Shown here: piece after piece, positions 58,801 through 64,000 of the stretch
Layout: each line of letters starts with the position of its first letter
Numbering within the stretch: the first letter of the stretch is position 1
Assembly: GCF_014268445.2 (NCBI RefSeq)
Contig: NZ_CP077089.1
Location: forward strand, 2,535,501 to 2,599,500
DNA: 64,000 nt
Direction: 5' to 3'
Source of the DNA: Pseudomonas tensinigenes
GTDB taxonomy: Bacteria > Pseudomonadota > Gammaproteobacteria > Pseudomonadales > Pseudomonadaceae
Notes under the pieces: model-generated
What the model saw: the letters and a program-made list of their open reading frames with translations, nothing else
The model's database searches: none
Told to the model about the DNA's origin: nothing
Position numbers and translations under genes: made by a program

Positions 58801-61718
58801 CCGGCGCCGTGCAGGAGCGCATTCACGCGATCCGCGAGTTCAACCAGTGCGCCGGCACCGATCCACGTGACGGCACTCAGGCCTGCCCGAAAGCCAAGAA
58901 CCATCCGTTCTTCGGCCAATACGGGCGCGCCGATTGGCTCGGTGCGCGCACGGCGATGCAGCGCTGGTTCGTCGATCCGGTGGTCAATGCAAAAGGCGTC
59001 GATCGCGGCCTCGGCACGATCTTCACCCACGACCACTTAGGCCCATCGACGCACCAACAGATCGGTCTGTACGCGACTGTGCTCGCCGAGCCGGCCGGTT
59101 CCACCTGGTTCCACGCCGAAACCGGCGAGCCTCTCTATAGCGGCGCGCGTCAGGACGGTGGGCCGACGTCGTGGCAAGCGGTGATCAACACCGGTGACCT
59201 CGACGGCGATGGCAAGAACGACAGCTTCCGCGAGTTCTTCCTCGAGTACAGCGACTTCCAGCACGCCTATGAAGCTGGCGTCTATGTGGGGGCTGGTCCT
59301 AACGGCGTGCCGAATGCGCAAGCGTTCCCGGCCACCGCCGACAGCTTCCGCTACGCAATCAACCCGCCGGTGCGCAACAACGCCAGCAACCTGCTTGAGG
59401 GTGTGCTGGAAGTGCAGGGCGGTCAGGTCCCGGGCTGCCCGAGCCGGCCATGTCCGCAGGCGATTTCGGTGGATGACCCGGGCATGTTCGTCGTCAACTA
59501 TCGCAACGAACCGCTGGCTCTGCGCGTGTACGACCCGAACAAGGTCGGCCCGGACGGCAAGCGCGGCATGCAGGCCGACGGCCTCGGTGGCGATCTGTCG
59601 TTCGCCATGCAAAGCCGTACCGACCGGGCGATCCCGGCGATGAACCTGGCGCCGAATCTGCTCACCTCCGCGACCGGCCCTACCGGCGGCACCACGTTGT
59701 TCCCGCCACACATCAACAAGGGCGGCGCCGAACCCGGTGACCCGTTCACGCCGATGCTGCGCACCTATACCGGCGACAACGTGCGGCTGCGGGTGCATGC
59801 CGGCGGCCATGAAGAAGAGCACAACGTCACCCTGCACGGTGTGAAATGGCTGCAGAGCGGTTCCGGTTTCGGCAACAGCTCCAACTCCGGCTGGCGCGCG
59901 TCGCAAATGATCGGCATCTCCGAGCAGATGGGCTTCATTGCGCCGGTGTCGATGCTGTCCAGTTCGGCGGCGACCACGGGCGACTATCTGTACTCGATGG
60001 ACGCCTCGATCGAAGGCTACTGGAGCGGTATCTGGGGCGTGATGCGCAACTACACCGCCAAACGCAGCGACTTGTTCGCTATCCCGAACAACCCAAGCCC
60101 GGCGGGCATGCGCAACACTGTGGCGTTCGAGGGCAGTTGCCCGCGCTATGGCGCCAACCCTAATGGCATTGGCACTCGGCCGACTGTGCAGCGCAACTAT
60201 GAAGTGGTCGCGGCGCTGGCCAACGACATTCTCGGCAATACGCTGGGCCTGACCATCGGCGATCCCGAAGGGCTTGGCCAGCATGTCGGCGGGCCGCTGA
60301 ATCCAGCGGGCGGCACCCTGGTGCTGAACTCGCGCACGGTGAGCATTCCACAAGTCACCGTGACCGATCCGGAGGATGGCGAAACCATCACCATCGGCGG
60401 GCAGAGCGGGCCGCTGCATGACCCGACCGCGATTCTGTATGTGCGCAAATCCGATCTCGATCCGGTGAGTGGCAAGCTCAAACCCGGCATCCCGGTCGAA
60501 CCGCTGGTGCTGCGCGCAGCGGCGGGAGATTGCATCAACATCACTCTGGAAAACCGCCTGCCGAGCGTCATGCCTGACCTGACCCAGACGGCTGTGATGC
60601 AGGGCATGGTCAAGCGTGATCGCAACAGCGGTCTGGGTTCGACCACCTTCAGCAACAACCTGATGCGGCCGTCCAGCCACGTCGGCCTGCACGCGCAGTT
60701 GCTGGCGTATGACATCACCAAATCCGACGGCGCCAACGTCGGCGCCAACCCGATCCAGACCGTGCCACCGCGTGTCGGCAGCAGCGGCGCGTACCCGACC
60801 CGTACTTATCAGTACTACGCCGGGCACCTGGAGCGTGAAGGCAAACCGGTGACTCAACTGGGGCGCAGCGTCGACAACATCAACGCCACGGCGGTGGAGT
60901 TCGGCGGCTTGAACATCACCCCGGCGGACGTGATCAAGCAGCCGCAAAAAGGCCTTGGCGGGGCGATGAGCATCCTGCCGATCGGCGCGACGTGGGTCGA
61001 CGATGCGCGCAAGGTCAACGCCACGGTCACCGCGCCTGGACAAACCAGCTACCGCGACTTTGCGATGGTCTGGCACAAGGCGTTGAACACCCGTTGGGCC
61101 AATGGTCGGCCGGTGGAAGGGATTGCCGCTGAAGGCTTCGGCGTGCCGACCGATCCGCAGGACAACTCGAGCATGGCGATCAACTACAAGACCGAACCGC
61201 TGTGGTACCGCTTCGGCCTCGCCCCGGATGCACCGTTCGGTCATGCCGACGGCGCGGGTTACGGCGACATGAGCAATGCGCACATGGCCTACAGCAATGC
61301 GTTGGTGGGTGGCGATCCGCAGACACCGGTGCTTTACGCCAAACCGGGGCAGCCGTTGCGGACGCACATTCTGATGCCGAGCGGTGGCAGTCGTGGCACC
61401 ACGTTCCAGCTCGACGGGCATGTCTGGTCGGTGAACCCGTTCCAGGCCGAGAAGAGCGACACCGGGGGTTATCCGATGGGCACGCCGGGCGTCGGTTCGG
61501 TGCGCTTCGGCTACAACCCGATGTCGATGTACATCGGCGCCCACGAAAGCATCCTGCCGGCCGCGCACTTCAGCTTCATGATCCCGAGTGCTGGCGGCAG
61601 CAATGCGATACCGGGGGATTACCTGTTCCGCGACTACGGCGCCTACGGCAATACCTCCGGGTTATGGGGACTGCTGCGGGTGACCAACGAACCGGAACCG
61701 GCACCGCAGGGGCAGTAG
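55884..61718 (+). CDS. mnxG: MnxG-type giant multicopper oxidase (manganese oxidase)
   Basis: A very large secreted multicopper oxidase, 1944 residues from ATG 55884 (GAGG at 55871). Signal peptide MAGFPHAPSLINWLLILASMLSVELAGAAV-like, cleavage near residue 30. Copper-ligand segments include HIFHLHGHQW near 479, and YHCHFYPHFAQGMW near 531, the His-Cys-His type-1 and trinuclear motif. Others are IFTHDHLGPSTHQQ near 1046 and EEEHNVTLHGVKW near 1310. Later cupredoxin-like repeats lack the Cys-His cluster. Acidic tracts lie near 120-150 and 630-655. Size and order match MnxG of P. putida GB-1, which oxidises Mn(II) to Mn(IV) oxide. The sigma54 promoter and nearby gspG-gspF fit published links to MnxR and a Gsp-like export path. 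Confidence 0.92.
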   Translation: MAGFPHAPSLINWLLILASMLSVELAGAAVRCERNLVANVVAFDQPLMFNRLGAQNANGMMYALRRDVVDEHDVSLAYGGSAVPGKVSLRPDKRPRPLVLRVAAGDCLTINLQNLLDYQANPNKHFENEGEEEGAENANGAEDFKVDEQVADRHVGFQVNGLQAVNSIDDISSFTGRNANTLVPPGASRSYTLFAEREGAFAVSSRGATFGGEGAAGNVANGLFGQVVVLPKGGRTYRNTLTEEEMRLATTGRAPTGQPIVDYQARYPQREPWLREGKAGTPIIGMVDGNEIISSESDAIVMGSNADGSFPSSTYPLESMGKRNPAIPNRLEAFRDFASQFQDETAATQAFPAYWADPVMAHVLEPTRDSFMINYGSGGMGAEVVANRLGVGPMHDCLSCAYEEFFLSSHTVGDVAMLVDVPANTGLENIAPGQTPRADQIGVKATMALYPSEPSNVNHSYIGDFVKFRNTHNGHEQHIFHLHGHQWLFNPNDDNSDYVDAQGIGPGAGYTYEIANGGSGNRNRVAGDAIYHCHFYPHFAQGMWAMWRVHDVFEEGTRLDVSQQGADGYHSEPFALRSGKPAAGARALPDGEIVAGTPIPAIVPLPGKAMAPMPGKVVVVPKIGETLIAGNDDDEDEEEGDDDGEHHGGNAGGQAIGSLALVDRSEANRNADGSLKNPGYPFWIGGMESSVGQRPPTPPLDMLDAATAQSLKASGKALWANLDPAQSGGWDGGLQRHALDGVAAGGEAHTVTTSLDFSKEVTRAKPIYLPEEGTEVEQAAMAFHAKKDHPSYALLPGNQVVAKAFRTNGALPMAGAPYYEPCMDDRQKRLTASAGSGEFASGERIDGMSFVGASTFTADRPRIYKAANIQFDAVYNKVGYHFPQARILALWEDAWPVITKQRPPEPLVMRMNTFDCVQYQQTNLVPATYEMDDYQVRTPTDVIGQHIHLPKWDLTSADGSSNGWNYEDGVLSPGAVQERIHAIREFNQCAGTDPRDGTQACPKAKNHPFFGQYGRADWLGARTAMQRWFVDPVVNAKGVDRGLGTIFTHDHLGPSTHQQIGLYATVLAEPAGSTWFHAETGEPLYSGARQDGGPTSWQAVINTGDLDGDGKNDSFREFFLEYSDFQHAYEAGVYVGAGPNGVPNAQAFPATADSFRYAINPPVRNNASNLLEGVLEVQGGQVPGCPSRPCPQAISVDDPGMFVVNYRNEPLALRVYDPNKVGPDGKRGMQADGLGGDLSFAMQSRTDRAIPAMNLAPNLLTSATGPTGGTTLFPPHINKGGAEPGDPFTPMLRTYTGDNVRLRVHAGGHEEEHNVTLHGVKWLQSGSGFGNSSNSGWRASQMIGISEQMGFIAPVSMLSSSAATTGDYLYSMDASIEGYWSGIWGVMRNYTAKRSDLFAIPNNPSPAGMRNTVAFEGSCPRYGANPNGIGTRPTVQRNYEVVAALANDILGNTLGLTIGDPEGLGQHVGGPLNPAGGTLVLNSRTVSIPQVTVTDPEDGETITIGGQSGPLHDPTAILYVRKSDLDPVSGKLKPGIPVEPLVLRAAAGDCINITLENRLPSVMPDLTQTAVMQGMVKRDRNSGLGSTTFSNNLMRPSSHVGLHAQLLAYDITKSDGANVGANPIQTVPPRVGSSGAYPTRTYQYYAGHLEREGKPVTQLGRSVDNINATAVEFGGLNITPADVIKQPQKGLGGAMSILPIGATWVDDARKVNATVTAPGQTSYRDFAMVWHKALNTRWANGRPVEGIAAEGFGVPTDPQDNSSMAINYKTEPLWYRFGLAPDAPFGHADGAGYGDMSNAHMAYSNALVGGDPQTPVLYAKPGQPLRTHILMPSGGSRGTTFQLDGHVWSVNPFQAEKSDTGGYPMGTPGVGSVRFGYNPMSMYIGAHESILPAAHFSFMIPSAGGSNAIPGDYLFRDYGAYGNTSGLWGLLRVTNEPEPAPQGQ

Positions 61719-61798
61719 CAGAACGGCAATGTCCCGGTGGATGCAAATCCCTTGTGGGCAGTGGTGGCAGTGAGAGAGTGGGATGAATGCAAATCCCT

Positions 61799-61886
61799 TG
61801 TGGGAGCGAGCCTGCTCGCGAATGGGAGCAACCCGGTTTTCGAGGGTGTGGCGCAAGACGCCTTCGCGAGCAGGCTCGCTCCTACA
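61799..61886. repeat. REP pair, unit 1 of a 134-base tandem repeat
   Basis: TGTGGGAGCGAGCCTGCTCG at 61799 and inverse arm ending 61886. A longer unit beginning ATGCAAATCCCTTGTGGGAG at 61787 recurs at 61921, so the REP pair is duplicated in tandem. The 342-base gap 61719-62060 contains nothing else. Confidence 0.9.
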
Positions 61887-61932
61887 GGGGCCGGTGGTGG
61901 GCAGTGAGGATGCGGTAGGAATGCAAATCCCT

Positions 61933-62019
61933 TGTGGGAGCGAGCCTGCTCGCGAATGGGGGCAACTCGGTTTCAAGGGTGCAGCTGAAGACGCCTTCGC
62001 GAGCAGGCTCGCTCCCACA
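61933..62019. repeat. REP pair, unit 2 of a 134-base tandem repeat
   Basis: Second REP pair of the tandem; between mnxG and the beta-propeller gene, where it may stabilise the upstream mnxG mRNA end or separate the two genes. Confidence 0.9.
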
Positions 62020-62060
62020 GGGATCGCGTCGTTTGGTTTGAATGTGTAGGGGAGGATGAT

Positions 62061-63983
62061 ATGAACAGGATCATCAACATCATCGGTATTTGCACCCTGG
62101 CCGTGGCCGGGGCGTTGTTGACGCTGAGCGAGATTGCGCTGGCGCAAAACGGCAGTGGGCAGACGCTGAAGCGTGATGGCGTGGCGGTGGATTTCGATCT
62201 CAAGCCACTGGCCGCCGACGGCAAACTGCGTGAAGGCGAATTCGCCGATGTGCAGTTCCGCGTCACCGACAGCGCTTCCGGCCAGCCGTTGTCCGGGGTA
62301 GCGCCGGGCGCCTGGGTCGATCCGCAAACCCTCGCCGCCGATCAAGCCCAGGGCCGCGACCAGAGCTGCAAAGCGCGGGTCGGCGTGTTTCTCAAGTCCA
62401 ACATCGGCGCGCGGCCGTTGCTCGACCTCAACAGCTATTTCCTGCTGGTGATGAACCGCGACGCGAGCATCGCCGTGGTCGATCCGTCGGTCTCGGTCGG
62501 CGGCATCACCAGCACCCTGGCGCGGATCGAACTCAAGCAACCACCGATGGATTGGGTCACCCCAAAAGACAACAAACGCGTGTTCGTCTCGATGCCAACG
62601 GCAGGCGAAGTGGCCGTCATCGACAGCGAACAATTCAAGGTTCTCGATTCGATCAAGGCCGGCAGCCAACCGGTGCGCGTGGCGCTGCAACCAGACGAAT
62701 GCCTGCTGTGGATCGGCAACAACGCCAGCAAAGCCGAAGACTCCGGCGTGACGGTGATCGACAGCCAAAGCCTCAAACCTCTCAAACACTTGCAGACCGG
62801 GCGCGGCCACCACGAAATCAGCTTCAGCAAGGACAGCCGTTTTGCCTTCGTCAGCAACCGCGACGACGGCACCGTCAGCGTTATCGACATCGCCAGCCTG
62901 AACATCGTCCAGCAGATCAAAACCGGCTCGCATCCGCTGTCAGTCGCCTATTCAGCGCTGTCCGGCGCGGTGTACGTGGCCGATGGCAAGGACGGCACGG
63001 TGACCGTGATCGATGCCAGCAGCCACGCCGTCCGCCGGGTAATCAAACTGCAACAAGGCCTCGGCCCCATGGGCTTCAGCGCCGACGGCCGCTTCGGCGT
63101 GGTGCTCAACACAGTGGAAAACCGCGCCAGCGTCATCGACGCCGCGACCAACAGCGTCATCCATGATCTGGACGTCAGCGCCGAACCCTACCAAGTGGTG
63201 TTCACCCAGGCCTACGCCTACATCCGCGGACTCGCTTCACCGAAAGTCACCATGATCAACCTGTCCTCCCTCGGCGAAGGGCGTCAGCCGATCAGCCAGG
63301 GATTCGAAGCCGGCCCGCAACCACCGCGTATGGCCGGAGATTTACCGCTGGCTTCAAGCCTGGCGGTGTCACGCGATGACAACGCGGTGTTCGTGGTCAA
63401 CCCGGTCGACAACACCACCTATTTCTACGCCGAAGGCATGAACGCGCCGATGTCCGGTTACCCCAACCGTGGCCAGATCGCCCGCGCCGCCATGGTTATC
63501 GATCGCAGCCTGCGCGAAGTCTCGCCGGGCCTCTACAGCGCGCGGGTGAAACTGCCGGCAGCAGGGCGTTTCGACGTGGCGTTCCTGCTCAACCAACCGA
63601 ACATCATTCATTGCTTCACCGCGCAGATTGATCCTGACGGCAAACCGCAAAAACACCTCGGCCAGCCGAAAGTCGAGTTCCTCCTCGACAAGACTGCCGT
63701 GGCACTCAACGACCCTTACGTCGTGCGTTTCCGCATCGTCCAAGGCAAAGACAAAACCCAACGCAGCGGCGTCAAAGACGTGCAACTGCGCTACTACCTC
63801 GCGCCCACCTCGCACCCGCGTGAAGTGGCGGCGCGGGAAGTCGCCGACGGCGTGTACGAAGCGCCGATCACCCTCGACCGCAGCGGCGCCTGGTATCTGC
63901 ATGTGCGTGCGGCCTCGTTGGGCGCCGGTTTCGATGACAAGACCTTTGCCAGTGTTCGGGTAGCCCCCGGCCAGGCCCGTTGA
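62061..63983 (+). CDS. Secreted YVTN-type beta-propeller protein downstream of mnxG
   Basis: A 640-residue exported protein; signal peptide ends near LAQ at 29. The N-terminal domain (about 45-110) is YtkA-like. About seven propeller blades (about 110-460) have the YVTN pattern, for example FVSNRDDGTVSVIDIASLNIVQQIKTGSHPL and VYVADGKDGTVTVIDASSH. A second Ig/YtkA-like domain follows at about 480-635. No heme motif. GGGGAGG precedes ATG 62061. It follows mnxG on the same strand, so it may serve copper handling or oxidase maturation; that is inference from position and from the YtkA-like domains, which occur in copper-handling proteins. Confidence 0.85.
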   Translation: MNRIINIIGICTLAVAGALLTLSEIALAQNGSGQTLKRDGVAVDFDLKPLAADGKLREGEFADVQFRVTDSASGQPLSGVAPGAWVDPQTLAADQAQGRDQSCKARVGVFLKSNIGARPLLDLNSYFLLVMNRDASIAVVDPSVSVGGITSTLARIELKQPPMDWVTPKDNKRVFVSMPTAGEVAVIDSEQFKVLDSIKAGSQPVRVALQPDECLLWIGNNASKAEDSGVTVIDSQSLKPLKHLQTGRGHHEISFSKDSRFAFVSNRDDGTVSVIDIASLNIVQQIKTGSHPLSVAYSALSGAVYVADGKDGTVTVIDASSHAVRRVIKLQQGLGPMGFSADGRFGVVLNTVENRASVIDAATNSVIHDLDVSAEPYQVVFTQAYAYIRGLASPKVTMINLSSLGEGRQPISQGFEAGPQPPRMAGDLPLASSLAVSRDDNAVFVVNPVDNTTYFYAEGMNAPMSGYPNRGQIARAAMVIDRSLREVSPGLYSARVKLPAAGRFDVAFLLNQPNIIHCFTAQIDPDGKPQKHLGQPKVEFLLDKTAVALNDPYVVRFRIVQGKDKTQRSGVKDVQLRYYLAPTSHPREVAAREVADGVYEAPITLDRSGAWYLHVRAASLGAGFDDKTFASVRVAPGQAR

Positions 63984-63997
63984 AGAGGAGTTTCGAC

Positions 63998-64000
63998 ATG
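63998..64000 (+). CDS. Start of a further gene cut by the right edge
   Basis: Only the ATG is visible. GAGGAG at 63985-63990 sits seven bases upstream, directly after the beta-propeller stop, so a third gene of the mnxG region begins here. Identity cannot be told from this window. Confidence 0.6.

Noticed and set aside
59037..61568. An 843-residue open frame on the minus strand opposite mnxG
   Set aside because: Shadow of mnxG; Arg/His-rich with no recognisable domain and no ribosome site.

Overview
The window is a chromosomal segment of a Pseudomonas of the fluorescens group. Codon use is GC-rich throughout. The intergenic regions carry the typical Pseudomonas REP hairpins (GTGGGAGCGAGCCTGCTCGCGA type and GTAGGAGCTGCCGAAGGCTGCGATC type), and the gene families are typical of plant- and soil-associated pseudomonads. 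All calls come from reading the sequence; no database search was run.

Left part (1-18.6 kb): type II secretion genes (end of a probable gspD, then gspE and gspF) followed by a pectin-degradation block. It contains a secreted pectate lyase, a GntR/FCD regulator, an SMP-30 lactonase, uronate dehydrogenase, a KdgM-like oligogalacturonate porin, an enolase-superfamily acid-sugar enzyme, and a long transport operon. The operon has two paralogous substrate-binding proteins, two permeases, two ATPases, a small tautomerase-like protein and a secreted GH28 exo-polygalacturonase. Three copies of a TTGTCGTACAA-like palindrome lie in the control regions and probably tie the block to the GntR regulator.

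18.9-25.8 kb: a complete RNA-repair locus. RtcR (CARF plus sigma54 activator) is divergent from a sigma54 promoter driving rsr (Ro60/TROVE), rtcB, a RlaP-type nucleotidyltransferase and rtcA. The rsr-rtcB gap holds three consecutive Y-RNA-like structures. The last contains a permuted tRNA-like module with clear T and D arms joined by a GCAA-capped hairpin.

25.8-42.8 kb: ordinary accessory genes: ABC exporter, hydrolases, quinone oxidoreductase, MFS and LysR pair, pirin, GlxA-type regulator, two winged-helix/ATPase regulators meeting tail to tail (one with a REP element inside its reading frame), AraC, and metallo-beta-lactamase-fold plus LysR.

42.8-44.6 kb: a tandem duplication bounded by three REPs. 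Each unit has a shared promoter-leader, a C4-type structured antisense RNA and an identical 119-residue protein gene. The two RNA segments differ in sequence but keep the same fold through compensatory changes, while the DNA on both sides is nearly or fully identical.

44.7-52.3 kb: DoxX, monooxygenase-like, amidohydrolase and isochorismatase-fold genes; an MscS channel with a cyclic-nucleotide domain; a secreted esterase; LysR.

52.6-64 kb: a glycine-rich secreted repeat protein, a second gspF and a gspG, a lytic transglycosylase behind a sigma54-like promoter, and then a 1944-residue MnxG-type multicopper (manganese) oxidase behind a sigma54 promoter matching the consensus at every fixed position. 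A secreted beta-propeller protein follows, and the start of another gene lies at the window edge. This looks like a manganese-oxidation locus with part of a dedicated Gsp-type export apparatus.
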